Source of the DNA: Varroa destructor
Taxonomy: Eukaryota; Arthropoda; Arachnida; Mesostigmata; Varroidae
Length of the DNA stretch: 64,000 nt
Assembly (NCBI RefSeq): GCF_002443255.2
Contig: NW_019211457.1
Span: 23,131,709 to 23,195,708 of the forward strand
Direction of reading: 5' to 3'
The notes below the pieces were generated by a model. That model saw nothing but the letters and a program-made list of their open reading frames with translations. It did no database searches and was not told where the DNA came from. Numbering within the stretch: the first letter of the stretch is position 1; every line of letters begins with the position of its first letter. The position numbers were made by a program, and so were the translations under genes. Below are positions 24,314 to 37,332 of the stretch, piece after piece.

Positions 24314-27300
24314 AACTATGCTTCTGTTTTTCCCAATGCATTGCGCGGTGATAATGATGATCTGGCCAAAATTCAATGTAACGTACAACAAAAGTACAAC
24401 TCGTACGTATTCCTCAACGGTAAGCTATATTACAATAACGTACGGTAATCAATCTACGAGAGTGTGTTCGCTTCTAAAATGCTATAGCGCGAACCAAATC
24501 CAAAGCGCTCATGTCTTGTATTGCTTGGCATACGGTGCGGCATGTATAATACAGTATCTGACAAGCCAATGAAAACAGAGGACAAGCGTTGTACAGGCGA
24601 AATTGGTGGGTCCAAGAAGTGACTGCAACAACATTAGCCGTGAGTGAGTAAATACCATAAGGACGTATGTTTATAGGTCAAGTCAAAGAGCACAGAACAA
24701 AAGAACAGAGGAACAAAAGAAAAACATGTTGACGAGAGTCTTCGGCGTGATTCTTAGCCCGGTCAAGACAAATGGCACCCCGGAAGAACGAGTTAGCACA
24801 TAGTTCGTGTACTAGTGGATACATCCATCGCTTTTTAAATAGTCTTTCTGTAACTGCTGCAACAAAATGACAACTCTACAAACGACCATCAAAAATAGCG
24901 CTTGCTGAGTACGTATCGTGCACTTCAATACGTAGGTATGCTAAAGCCAGTAGGCGTAGGAATATGTTCAAAGGGTGAATCGGTATTTAGTGCGCGAAAA
25001 TCCTATTTACTATCTTATAATTAGCAAGATTAACATTTGTTAATGTGTTCCATTATGTTTATATGTCGTCTTCGAATGAGGCTCATAGTAGGGTAATGAC
25101 GAACGGCTTTTAAATTATTCTAGGACATTATGACACTGTTCATAAACATTTCGCCAACTCGTTCGGAGTATATTCATGACATGACGCTATGTTATCCTAA
25201 AAATGTCTGCTTTGTCATAGATGAATGAACGATAAACCGCTTAACCGGTTTTCCTTCCAAGAACTCATCGCTGCTTGAGGGAATCCGTAGGATTTCTACC
25301 GATCGGTGCTGTTTAAAGATAAAAAACATGATTGACTTCTGAAATAAAAGCCGATTACGTAACGACCCACCTCTTCTTAGTGGTAGATAAATAATCTGAT
25401 ACATCTGATAGCAATAATTCAAGTAACCTTCATTCTGTAATTCTAATTGACTTCAGTGTCAAACGTATTTAACTACAGCTACTCTATGTGATTTGCTGAT
25501 TATCGAACAATCAGAAAGGGCTTAAATAAGCATCTCGTAGCTCGTGAAATTGCCATTGAAAGCTTCAGCGGGGTTATTTTATACAATAATCGACATTAAG
25601 ATCGACGGCAATGACAAATTCGCTGTTAACCCATACGAATGAAAACTTAGTCAAGAAAACAAACCTTCAGCTTTTGAATATGATATTTAATTTTTTTTTT
25701 GCTGCTTTTGGTATGACTAAACATCAACAGAAAAATAACGACACTGTGCTGTTTTGACAAGCTCTTTCTCCCGCTGCGAAGAGATCGCCAATCAATTGTA
25801 TGTGAGAAGACGAAAAGCTTTGCGTCTATCAGGGTCCGAAGAATAAATCATTGTGCCATCATAAAAACTCCATAATATGGCCGCACGATAGATAATGACC
25901 TCTACCTTTCTCGGTGGGATAATGTCAGGTGTATTACGCTTGCCTCAGCTGGTCGCCATGAACGGCCGGCAATGCGAAACTTGAGTGGAACTTAAATAAG
26001 TTGACAGCTGCGGTATAACGGTGCTCAACGTTGGCTATAAGTCAGTCAAGCAGTTATTATACGGCTTTGCTGCGGTAGTTCTCCTGGCTATCATGGAACA
26101 GTCTATATGGCTGGGACGGCTTCGTAGAACTCCGGCATGTAGCAAGATTTTCTGCCCGTTTGCTGTGCTCGCTTCGTCTAGTGTCAATCAGCGAGTTAGT
26201 GACTTGACTACTTATTCGAGCTGTTCGTTCAAATCAAAGAAGCGGCCAGTCAAAGATGTGATGGACGCAGGCAAACAAAGTAGAAATTGTGACGAAATGA
26301 TGATGATGGCGCTTACGATGATACGCAACATATCTCGACTTTTGTGATTCCACGGCGGTACTTAGGGCGTGGGTCAACTAAACGAGCTCAATCCTCAATG
26401 CGTCCTGTGCTTTAATTAGGTTAATAAGAAATACCTATTCGAGCAGATAGCGCCTCAGATCTTGAACGTGCGGGCTATTTAATTTGGGAGTTCTAGATTT
26501 CTGCTGAAGTATCTAGCAATACATCAATATGCAAGACAGGTTTTCTGCGTAAGTTATAGGTAAACAATTCGCGTTATGTTCACAAATGTTAGTTACATTA
26601 AATGACGTAAGAATTAAAATTGTTGAATACTGAGCAGGGAATGACGAAAACAGGTGTCAAGGATACGAGCTTCACTGCGCTCTTGCTTACAACGGCAAAG
26701 ATTTGAAAAAAGACACACAGTTCTTCTTAAGGTACGTTTTTGTTCTTTTCTAGTTTGTTAAGGTAATTTCGAAATTTAAAACAACGCAACTATGACTTCG
26801 CTTGAAATCTCAATACTAAAAGTAGTGCAAGCTTTTCTATAGGTTCGCTTGATTTGAGTTGCTTTGTCTGATAAAAAGTTTGACTCATTGCTGTTTCGAA
26901 AAGCTTCATTTCTAAGTTATCCTTCGTGTAAACTGTTCCAATTTATTCCGAAACTAATTGGGCTTACAGCTGCGAATTAATCTAAAAACATAAAACTGTA
27001 ACAGAACTGCCGAGAAAATCATAGAAAACTGACGGACTCTCAATTGGAACCAATTAAGTTATAATGCGTGCACTTCTTTCTTCGCCTCTGTAGTCATCGT
27101 ATATCTTATATGTAATATAAAATATAATAATAGATTAAAAAGATATAAATGGTTATGCGATAGAAACAGGTAAATAAAAAGAACGCTCTCTAATTACAGG
27201 TCTTCCACTTAAGCTTACCTATTGAAGCCTGGACGCATTGTGGATTGAGCTCGTATAATAGACCTACGCTCTATGTACATAAACGTCGAGATGTATCATC

Positions 27301-28772
27301 ATTAGCATCATGATCACCATTTGCTGCCAAAATACGTTATTATAACTGTCACTTTCTACGAGAAATGGTTTTGGACATTTTACAAAGTTGCGTGAACTAT
27401 GCCGGTTGCGTTAGAGGTAGCAACTAGATCCTGTTAAACATAATCATGCGCTTGTTATTGTAGTCGCTGTTTTTCTCGTCGTTCGTAGATGCTGCTGGTC
27501 GTGCTCATACGTCGTACAGCCAAACTAACTGAGGTAACTCATGCAAGCATATGTACGATCCTTTGTGACATCACCAGCCCGCAGGCGTCATCAAATTGAG
27601 TTACGTGGAAGGTCGGTCACATCGTCAGTCATCAACTTGCACAACAACAACATCAATAACAAAAGCTAAATCAGCAGAGCGCCAGACAGGCGCAAGGCAT
27701 CACTATTACCATATCAATCACCTCCACTTCAGGCACTCCACAAGGCTTTGTCCAGCCGCTCCCTAATCTGTGTCGCGTTCCTTCCGTTTTTACAATTCTA
27801 TCTGTTTATAGCCTCAAAGCGATCCTTTTTATAAGACTTCTACCTTCTCCATTACTCATTAAGGGACTGATTGCTCTCTACCGACTTTACGCGTAACTTT
27901 GTAGCGAGTCGTTTGTAGCTTCTACACATTCGATATAAACAGCATCAAAATCCCCAATCCCTGTGATGGTCCAACTAGATTGCTGCCACTCGCATCTTTT
28001 CTTTTTGTTTATACTGTAATTATCGCAGTCACCCAAACATATAACAGAAGAAAAGATTCAGGCAGACTAGCTACGTCGGACAGTGCCATTACCGATGGCC
28101 CACTCCAGCACCGTTGGCCATAGCAGGTCCTCGGGCTGCTACTATATACGTTTCAGTGATCAAATGGCCAACCGTGGGCGGATAACGAGGATGGCAAAAG
28201 AGCCAACCACCAAAATATAACGGTAGCAACTGAAGTTGAAGTTCATTTTCTTATAAAGGAATTTTCGTTTTTTGTTGCAGCGGCGCTTTAGGTCTTTTGT
28301 CGTTGAAGTTGCTAGCCTTGGAAGTGTCCACAACATTTTTGCAGTTAAGTCCACCGAATGCAACGTAAGACACATGGAACATTTATCTACGCGATAGGAA
28401 AAAGTGCAACACTCGGTATGCTTCACAGAATAGAAGTTGCATTAGCTTCATGAGGTAGCATCCCATGCATACATGGGGCATATGAGTACGCTCAAACAGC
28501 TATCGTGCCGCCGGGGGTTGAACCCGGTGAAGTGTAACGCTTCAACAACGTTTATTATCCGAATAGTCGCAATGAAAATTGCCGCCGTATGACGCCAGCT
28601 AATTCGTCACTGCTGCCGAATTCGTATAGTGCAATAACAGAATGCGATGCGTTTCTGCGGCAACATGTTGGCCAGTTTTATGTGCTGTGTAGTATTCCCT
28701 ACAAACACCGTATACTGTTATTTTTTTCATCCTGTTTGCAGAAAATGTTGGCCATCATCTTCTAAGAACTGA
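24314..28772 (+). CDS. Partial multi-exon gene, unknown, possibly extracellular
   Basis: Exon 24314-24419 (acceptor CGTATTTCAG; donor AACG then GTAAGC) reads NYASVFPNALRGDNDDLAKI, later YNSYVFLN, and ends in phase 1. Exon 26638-26731 (acceptor TACTGAGCAG; donor TTAAG then GTACGT) accepts that phase and reads NDENRCQGYELHCALAYNGK, then DLKKDTQFFL. A superb acceptor (GTTTTTTGTTGCAG) opens an 84-nt exon at 28281-28364 with a GTAAGA donor. Another (CATCCTGTTTGCAG) begins at 28742 and, in the phase set by the chain, stops at 28772. In that chain the C-terminus is hydrophobic (GALGLLSLKLLALEV), like a membrane or GPI tail. A different frame of the third exon (RRFRSFVVEVASLGSV) is equally open, so the 3' half is uncertain. 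The 5' end was not found. Asn and Cys content suggests an extracellular protein; no family is recognised. Confidence 0.4.
27219..27270 (-). CDS. Candidate internal exon (52 nt)
   Basis: Acceptor (TTTATGTACATAG) and strong donor (AATAG then GTAAGCTT) flank 17 open codons reading SVGLLYELNPQCVQASI, phase 0 to 1. It lies antisense within an intron of the plus-strand model. No partner exon was found. Confidence 0.25.
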
Positions 28773-28799
28773 TCGTTGCACGTTAACGAATTTTTCGTT

Positions 28800-29770
28800 G
28801 TTGATTGAATGACAAAAATTAAGAACACCGCCATCGTAGAACCCTTATTGATAATGTATCACCGGCAGCGGTAACGGTATAGCGAGGAAATACGTCATTG
28901 AAGACGGCCGCAACGCCTAGCGTCAAATGACACTTAGTACCAATGGCTCTGTTCGTTCAGAAGGTTCATCCTTGTTATAAATTTTGATTTGTCGCAACTA
29001 CGCTTGGGAGAGAGTGGTCAGACGAAAAATTTGCCGATCGAAATATCTAACACTCAAGTAGTGCTTCAAGTTGAAAATTTAATTTCGAATTTACGCGCTA
29101 CAAATTTACCATAGTACGCACTGTGTCCATACTTGAACCAACATCCAACTATATTCTAGAATCGATATTCGCTCCATCTAATATAGCCGCTGGACTGCTG
29201 TGAATGAACGCTATTATATTCAGCAATGGACATAACGCCCAGGTAAGCTTGTAACTGGATTACATATGCCGAAAAAATAGTTTGTATCGTCTTAATAGGG
29301 CATGGCTCCTCTAAGCTTTTTGAGCGCCGTAGTGCCTCTGTATGCCGCCTATTATAAAAGTCAATCGGATCGCTTTGTTACAGTTATTTCACTCGATAAC
29401 GCAACGATCTTCCTCTGGGTGATCTGTAACTAGACACTTTTTCAACGTATTAATGCGCTGATATGTCATCATTCATGATTTTGTCAACGCTTTACAAAAT
29501 TGAACCCCAGCCAAATATCTTTTTCCGATTGTAAATTAGTTTACTAACAACAAATCAGGCAGAATGCAAATGCGGTTGGCTGCGAGATCTTCGGCTCCAG
29601 TAAGAGCCACTTAACAAAGCATTCACCTCAAAAGAACTACTTCACTTTTGACTTCGTCCAAATGATCAGTGACTGAATATTTGTGGTAACTATTGATTAC
29701 AAACTCCTGTCGGCACCCGTATAATTTTATAGCTACGTCACGATGCGCCCAGCTAATTCGCACAGTATTG
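28800..29770. other. Gene-less stretch
   Basis: AT-rich, with no long frames. A plus donor (GCCCAG then GTAAGC) near 29241 follows a 19-nt acceptor-bounded segment; this is too little to call. Confidence 0.3.
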
Positions 29771-29779
29771 TTGAGCATT

Positions 29780-29900
29780 CACTCACACGGCTAGCTTCTA
29801 GCGCGAAACGCAGTGTCTCTGCGCGTGGAATCGAACCTACACCAGCACGTATCCCTAATATTAGCAGGAGCATAAGCCAGGAGACCTTCTAGTGAACTGC
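29780..29900 (-). repeat. tRNA-derived SINE copy 1
   Basis: On the minus strand a degenerate A box (AGTTCACTAGAAGG) is followed by CTGCTAATATTAGGGATACG, a good B box (AGGTTCGATTCC), and then CTGCGTTTCGCGCTAGAAGC. The same order occurs in the copies at 30.3, 37.4 and 53.6 kb. Confidence 0.55.
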
Positions 29901-30173
29901 TTGAACTTCATACATGGGTCGCCATATATATGCCTTATATGTGTACATATTTATTCGCTAGAGATGCTAGAAGAACTATTTCAGGCGCTCAAATATATGG
30001 TCCGCAGTAGCAGTTCGAGAAATGTACTGCCTTAAATAAAGGGAAATGAAAACAGTGTTTTCATTTCCTATACACCCTACATCCTGCTTGAAGACTAATA
30101 TTGGATGTCATACGCCTTTGTACTTAGCTTTATGATGGGTCCGTATTGACTAGTAAAGTAATTTAGCTTAATA

Positions 30174-30217
30174 TCATACACGAGAATCGCTATCTTCATA
30201 CACGAGAATCGCTATCT
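30174..30217. repeat. Perfect 22-bp tandem duplication
   Basis: The unit TCATACACGAGAATCGCTAT plus CT occurs twice with no gap and no mismatch. Confidence 0.9.
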
Positions 30218-30231
30218 AGAGGCTATGTCGA

Positions 30232-30410
30232 TGTTTGTTTCGAGTTTCACGTTCGAAATCGTAGTTAGGCAGAGTTTCATCGCACGGCTGGCTGGCTCCC
30301 AGCACGAAACGAAGTCTGCCTGCCTATGCCCGGGTTCGAACTTAGACTACAATGTGTCCCCAAGATTAGCAGGCAGATACGTTACCCACTAAGCTGTCAC
30401 ATGACGCGCT
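30232..30410 (-). repeat. tRNA-derived SINE copy 2
   Basis: The best-preserved copy. On the minus strand it has an A box (CAGCTTAGTGGGTAAC), CTGCTAATCTTGGGGACAC, a B box (AGTTCGAACCC), then CTTCGTTTCGTGCTGGGAGC, and a tail containing ACGTGAAACTCGAAAC. The tail is shared with the copy at 37.4 kb. Confidence 0.65.
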
Positions 30411-31665
30411 TCATCGATCTAGACTGACTAAACTGCGCCAATGCCGGTTGCAATTATTCCGTGTATTCAAATCAAGTTATATTCGTAGATGTGCGAAACA
30501 AGCGGGTATTATTCCGTGCGCACGGAACCAAAATATAGAGAGCTTTAGAAAAGCAGTTTCCATTAAATCAGCATTTTAATGCTCGGGTTACTGTAAATAC
30601 CTAGTTAACAGCTGGTATTTACTAGTTCGCAACCGTTGATTTAATATTTTAGTTAAATTTTCCTTTCAATTCAAACTCCAAAAATGCATACAAAGTGATA
30701 TAGTTAATCCATGTCACGTAAAACAAATTGTAGACACTGAATATGATTATCAAACGACCAACTCTAATCTATTTATAAAAACGACAGCCGCAAAAGAATA
30801 TTACATGATAATGGTATACGGTTACATTTATTGAAATATTATATATATACGGAGACACTTGAAACATCTTTGGTAGTTCTTTACATTCTGTACATGTTAG
30901 AGTTGTAGTGTTTACGAATGTCCCGCTACGTAAAAATAGTTGTAAGTGAGCACTAACGTCCTTTCGAGGTTGATAGTAAATGTCTGCCATTTGTTTAGAA
31001 TTTCCTATGTTAATATTGTGAAACTGGCCCAGTAAAAAGACTTGACCTGAAGAAAAAAATTCTAGTAATTAATTTTCTTTATGTATAATATATTATACTT
31101 AAAAAAGAACGATTAAACAGAGTATTTATAGCACATAAATAATATTTAAGTTTAACGTATTAAGTTCGTTAACAAATGTTTGTCTTTTATAAAACAAACT
31201 GCTACATATTTCAGTACAGGAATAAAAATAGGTGTTGGTTGTCCGTTCTATGCTAGTCTAAGCATAAAAAGAATTCCGCGCAGTACAGATCTACGCATTT
31301 AAAATGTAAATACATGTAACAATGTCCCTTAGTAGAAATAAACATACTTAATATTTAGGCTATTCCCTGCCATAAGAGTTGACTTTCATGGCCAAGTAGC
31401 TACAAGGGTGCCTGTTAATGAATTCCGCTAACGAAGGTTAAAGCCAATAGTCGCGAAATAAACTAGAAGCCTTTTTGCTAGTAATTCATTACCGACAAAA
31501 ATGTTCAATTTAAGTAGGATTTGCATCCATCGGGAAGATAAATCATTCACTTTCAACCTAACAACCCATATGATAAATTTAACCAACTTTTTACATTGGA
31601 ATCAAACATGTTCTCCTTGGTTCCTGTCTCCTGAGTCTAATGCTTATCTAACAGTCTTATTGCGT

Positions 31666-33045
31666 TTATGACTCTGCCACAGAGTCTTCAGTAGACTCAC
31701 ACCGAGGAATCTCTTCTTCGGTGCGAAGAGGCACTGACAGTGCGTTGGCATCAAGTGTAAAGTGCAAATAAATGAAAGATAAAACCGGTATAATCTGAAA
31801 ACAAGCGGCTAACGCAAATACAAAGCCAGGGAAAAAATCCTTCGTCATTGGAAAAAGTCCAAGGAACAGAAGTGACCCCGTCATGAAGGCAAACGACTGC
31901 AGAGCACTCATGAAGGCGAAGACCTGCGCTTTCTCGTTGGGACCGACGATCTTCGAGATGATAGAGCGGATCGATGGCATGGCAAATTCCGACATAGACA
32001 GCACAAAAACGGTGAGATACATCATCCAGGCGCGTGATGCGATCGACATCCAAAAAAGGCCGCAGAATCGGGATAGAGCTCCAAGAAAACCTGACGTAGT
32101 ATCTTTCATTCGGAAGAAACGCAAACAAACTGGGAGTCCAAAAACGATTGCGCATCCTTGTACAGCGATCAATTGGCCATGAAAAAACGAATAGTTCGTA
32201 CTATCCCATCTGAGAGGCGGTAGCTGGACGAACGACATAGTAATATAAGTTATGGCCGCCGTTCCGTAGGACAGCATGAGCGACGAGACCAAAAGAAGAA
32301 TAAGGACAAAGCGGTAGTTATTTTCCCGGGGCCGAGTTACGGTACGACCCATCGACATCACATGATGTAAGCTCAACACAGAGGTTGTGGACAATTCATG
32401 CTGTCGACTCCGTTCTGGCTCACGAACCACGATGATTATATACAGGAGTATTATGACGTGGATAACTAGCTCAAACGTAAACGTGACTACGAAATTAGAA
32501 TATTTTAACATGAAGCCGGCCACGTAGAATCCTAATGCGCCTCCGGTGAAAATCATCGCTTCCATCACCGCGATCCGGGTGCTTCGATGCTCCGACGATG
32601 TCACGTCACTCACTAGACCGAAGCATGTCGCGGACACGCCAAGCGTGCCCGTACTCAAGCCGATAACGCCGGCAGAGATCATCAAGACAAGCGGTGACTC
32701 TTTGATAAAGTACGATGCAGTTATAAAATTCAATGTTGACAAAATGCTTCCGACTGAAGGCACGATCATCATACGTTTCCGGCCATATTTGTCGGCCCAT
32801 GATCCGAACCAGAGGCCAACCAATAATACTAAAAGTGACAGCTCGGTGTTATATGCTGTGTAGTACGGATTGGCAGTTTTAATATGATTTGACGATGTGA
32901 CGTTGTCACAGTTGGAAAACTTCAATAAACAATATTTTTTAGCGATAAGTGACTGAACCACCGATATTTCCATATACATTGTCATAAATGTCAGAAACAA
33001 TACAGGCTCAACCACGTACCGAAGCACTCTTATCGTGACTCCCAT
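31666..33045 (-). CDS. SLC46-like major facilitator (folate-transporter family)
   Basis: An intact 459-codon single-exon gene from ATG (33045) to TGA. The protein is a polytopic membrane carrier. Residues 1-30 form TM1, followed by a long extracellular loop with Cys39, Cys46 and an N-glycosylation site at Asn48 (NVT). TM2 leads into the MFS signature loop (residues 79-91, WFGSWADKYGRKR). The usual pattern of six hydrophobic segments, a charged central loop (about 208-243, EPERSRQHE) and six more segments follows, with a short acidic cytosolic tail (EEEIPRCESTEDS). This architecture and motif match the SLC46 family, which includes the proton-coupled folate transporter and insect muropeptide-transporter-like proteins; the substrate cannot be read from the sequence. 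Length is usual for the family. The absence of introns in an intron-rich region suggests possible retroposition or intron loss. Confidence 0.85.
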   Translation of the reverse strand: MGVTIRVLRYVVEPVLFLTFMTMYMEISVVQSLIAKKYCLLKFSNCDNVTSSNHIKTANPYYTAYNTELSLLVLLVGLWFGSWADKYGRKRMMIVPSVGSILSTLNFITASYFIKESPLVLMISAGVIGLSTGTLGVSATCFGLVSDVTSSEHRSTRIAVMEAMIFTGGALGFYVAGFMLKYSNFVVTFTFELVIHVIILLYIIIVVREPERSRQHELSTTSVLSLHHVMSMGRTVTRPRENNYRFVLILLLVSSLMLSYGTAAITYITMSFVQLPPLRWDSTNYSFFHGQLIAVQGCAIVFGLPVCLRFFRMKDTTSGFLGALSRFCGLFWMSIASRAWMMYLTVFVLSMSEFAMPSIRSIISKIVGPNEKAQVFAFMSALQSFAFMTGSLLFLGLFPMTKDFFPGFVFALAACFQIIPVLSFIYLHFTLDANALSVPLRTEEEIPRCESTEDSVAES

Positions 33046-33059
33046 TGCGGAATATTATC

Positions 33060-35260
33060 GTCGGTTCGAGCCTTGTGATCGATTGATGATCTAATTTTTT
33101 TCAAGCACGACCTGTTCTTCTACTCAGTTCAGCGGTTCCGTTCACTCAGACAAACAGAATGGAACCGTATCCATACGCAACGAACGATTTTGCAGCAAGC
33201 AATTATAACATAACATGAGTAAGCTCGCAGAATTTTCCTATGGTACAGGTAATCCAGCTAATCGCTCCGAATCAGCGATAAGACCTAGAATGCATTAAAT
33301 AGCGTGGCAGCATAAACCAAAAAGAAAACGAATGCCGTTTCTAGCAGTTTGTCCTCTCGATTAGGTAGACGCCAGTACCTATCGGTGCTGGTATTCCACG
33401 CTCTCCTGCCGGCTGGCATCCTCCTCGGATGTTCACGGCTGCCTCGATGGCAGACGCAGTTTTCATGCGTTCACTATACGCCCACTGCGTAGTGGCAGCT
33501 GCGTTGAAGACCGTAAAGTAACTGATTACGAACTCATAAGTAACTGACTTTTCTGTGTACCTTCTAGCCGTAGAAAATGCGCCAGTAGAAAATCCAAGGC
33601 GCCTGCTAAAAGACTGTAGACAGCAATTAGTTTAATCTTATCACAGAGCACATTTGCAGTTCACATAGATCCTCGAGACTTTGGCTGGTAATACTGTTTG
33701 AATCATTAGTAGCTATGATATATTTTCTAACTGACATTAACAGTTCAACATTCGCCACAACACTTCGAAATAGTGATGCCTATTAAACAGCTGATTCAGC
33801 TATTTATGTGTGCTTAAATGACCCAGATGGAACGGTCATTGACTGTACCGACCTAGTTGGCAAACGGCAAAATCAATCTAATTCGCCACAGAAACTTGCA
33901 CTTTTGGCACCTCTTATGAATCTGCATAGAACTTTGCTTGCAGCAGAGAATGGTTTTCTTGACAATTTACTACGGATTTTGATGGTATCTGTTCACCTTA
34001 TGGGCGCATAAATGTTGTTCGTCTGCGTCCATGGCCGGTGCCGAGCAGTCGGAACTAAAATGTAAACAAAGGCATTACGATGAGCGCCAAAATCGTCTGC
34101 TTTGATTTGGGAACGTGGAGCGCGGTTGGTGAAAAATGATTTGCAAACATCTTGTTGATTCTTCTTGGATAATTGTGTTTTAAGATCACTCACAATTGAT
34201 AAAAAAATCAGTTTTAGTGAAATGTAAAAAAGCTAATTTGAAACTAAACCTTCAAACACTTCCTACATTCCTGTTCCTAAAATACCCAGTTAAAATGGCT
34301 GATCCTTGAAAGAAATTTGTTCAAGGATTTTAATAATTAAACCTAGATTGTAGTCAATTTGTTGCGGAACGCATTAGTGGATTATTAGTATTCTAAAATG
34401 ACAAAACCATTTTAGTTAATTTTAATTTATAGATTTAAACTGTCATAAAGTAGAAGGATACGTGAACGTTGCAAAAATTTGAAAACGATGGAAGCGACCG
34501 ATAATGGTAGGTTCAGCGTTAATATGGATTTTCAATCAGAGACCAGAAGTACACAGCATATATAAAATAGATATTTTGTTGGGTTCAGTCCTAGGTACGT
34601 GCTATGACAGAGACTATAATGACGAAACCTGACAGTTTCGCAGACTGCTGGCAGCTCCGCAAAATTAATGGAATTAATGTTTATTCGTTATAAAAAAGGT
34701 CAGTTACCATTCGATATTTTCACCCCCAAAGTGTATAACCTTTTTTGGCTCAAATATTTTGACAACTGTGAGATGACAAGTTTGACTCATTCAAGACCTT
34801 CCCGGTCCACCCCGTTGCTTCAACTAGTGGAGTAGTGTCGTCTTTTGTCACTGCTATATAGATATATATATATAGCAATTGTTTTTGGCGCATTCTCCCA
34901 TACGGCAGTTTTCAATAACAAATCTTTGACGATATGCGCCACCAAGAAGTATCGGTCTTTCAAATCATCGTTTTCGGTGTGTGCCGTGTATCCAGATTGA
35001 CTTGGCTAAGCCGCAAATATGATATGGTTGTACACGACACTGTAGCCAGGTATTTGTTATGAATTCACAAAAATAAAGTCTAACCACCAGCTTTGGCGAC
35101 GCCTCGGTGTCCAAGGCCCAAAATCGACCAAGCTCTGTATCTGGCTAACATTTTTGCTCTTATAATCGGGCTTTGAGTAACGGCTTTAACTTCCACTCGT
35201 CTTAATTGTGTTCCGTGGACTGGAACTGCAATCGAACAACCTTCTTGAATTCAATTATTT
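33060..35260. other. Gene-less stretch upstream of the SLC46-like gene
   Basis: AT-rich, with short frames only and a small (TA)n tract near 34.86 kb. The promoter of the transporter should be in the first few hundred bases; no TATA box is evident. Confidence 0.35.
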
Positions 35261-35267
35261 ATTTTAG

Positions 35268-35822
35268 TACTGAAACAGCTCGTATAGCCTTATGTACAGC
35301 CTGCACTGGGCTTGCACTGTTTCGCAAGATGGTGGCAGGGAGTGTTAAAGGAGTTTGAGTTTACAATGGCTCCCAACTATGAGGACAGTAAGACTTTTAG
35401 CAGCGGCCTTACAAGGTTTGGGTGCACTCGTCTAGAATTTCCTCAAGAACTTATACATGAAGCGTTTACATACTCCTCTACTCAAATGTTTATTGGATTG
35501 GCTTTATAAATCAGTTAGTAAAAAAACTCTATTCCGTTTAGTAAACTTGACACGCAATGCGCTTTGCTTCATAACCAACCGGCGATACGACAACATACGG
35601 TTACGGTCAATGACATTACGCGAATACTTGACAACTGAAAGAAAGGCATGCCTAGACAACGTATTCTTTATAGCGCTTAGACACGGCGAACCGTACACGA
35701 CACAACGAATAGAGATTTCAAACAAAAACAAAGCATGGTGCATGAAAAGGACAGAATGGTTAGAACTCCCTGGAGGCATAGAGATACGCAGTAGAACTTT
35801 TATTAAGAGTCACAAAAAATAA
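35268..35822 (+). pseudogene. Coding-like region in shifting frames
   Basis: After an acceptor-like TTATTTATTTTAG, the plus strand is open first in one frame (29 codons, TETARIALCTACTGLALFRK), then in a second (35312-35509, including FEFTMAPNYEDSKTFSSG), then in a third (35457-35822, including TLREYLTTERKACLDNVFF). Each frame overlaps the next. This is what a decayed gene with frameshifts looks like, but short overlapping frames can also occur by chance. No family is recognised. Confidence 0.25.
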
Positions 35823-37332
35823 GTATTTCGTTTTGTGCTTCTATAGTCATCTTTTATCAGTAATTTGTTTCGCATGTCTTGCTTACGTGTTCAAACTCGC
35901 AAATTTAAATTAGAACGTTAATAGTATATGCTTATACGTGAGAGGGAAAAGCTAATGTTTCTTAAATAGGAAAGAGGCGTACGGATATATCATCCGGATG
36001 ATAATGTACTTAAAAAAACTAGTCTCTTGGCGAACGAATGTTGAAAATGAACGCCGTAACTTTTAAATCAGTTATCCCGGAGCCGATTTCTTCAAATGAC
36101 GTGCGCCTTGAAGTTAACTCGAAATAAAGCAGCGGAGACCATTAGTTTCGATCTATATAGGACTGTAAAATTGGTCTGAAAAACAGGCAGAATATAAAGA
36201 AAAACTGTCCTCAATGTCACAGTCTAATATGTGTTAGCAGGACGAGAATAGCGGTTACACTGAAAGAAAGACAAGTCAAACCGTGGTTTCTGTCAGTCCT
36301 AGAAGATTTGACAGGCACGCTGCTTCTCGTCATTTACCCCCCAACAAGCATTGTTTGGACTGCCAAAGTTTACAAGCCATTAATGCAAGTACCAGACTTC
36401 AATTGATGAAATGAGTTCTCGTCAAAAACAGGCGGCTGCGTTTGTCACGCTGAGGTAAACATAAACGAAATTTCCGTTAGGAGAACGTTTGTGATAGAAA
36501 AATGATAGCGTTCAGCGCACGAATTATTCTAAGGGATCATAGACTTTGGGAAGCTTAGCCAAATTGAAAACATAGTCCAGGTATTTAATTCAGAAAAAAT
36601 GAAGTTTAAAAAGTAGAAACCTTTTTGAACATCTCTTACTAAAATGTGAGTTTATATCGCTGCGCAAGTAGGCGGCTTTTTCTGAACTATTTGGATTCTT
36701 TAGAAAAGAACAGTCGTCACGGTGACTAGTTCGAAAAGCTTACGCTACACAGCAGCACCGGTTATGCTAAAAAAGACAAAGCTAATAAGCTTTATGGCAA
36801 CACTAGTCGTTGCTCAGTTGATCTAAATACTCCTTTCTCCTAGTTACATTTCTGTGATTTTAATTCTTTCGGTCGCCCGTTTTCAAAGCACCCACAAGCT
36901 TAACGGAAACTGTGAGCAGACTGAAGGTGCGAACCAAATAAATTTTCAGTATACAAAGAATTACTTTTTTTTTTTTTATCTAATCTACACTAATTACCAT
37001 TTCCATATTATTATGGTTATTCATTGTCATCCCCGTTTGCAGGCTGCTTCTGATATATCGTACAGAGTAAACGGTTCTCTATACATACATGCATGATATT
37101 ACAGTGTTAACTGCACCTTCCCTGCACATGTAGAATGGCAGCTTTGAGCGGCTCACTACATGGTTTGGTATATCCTCAATTATCCTATTTTGACTTCCAC
37201 AACAAAAAGGAAAGAAAATTAACACCTATAAAGCTTCTGCGCGTGCACATACACGGATAGGTAATGGCATCAGGGATAACAGCACACAACACAACAATCG
37301 GCTGTCAGATAGATAAGGGTTACAAGCTTCTC

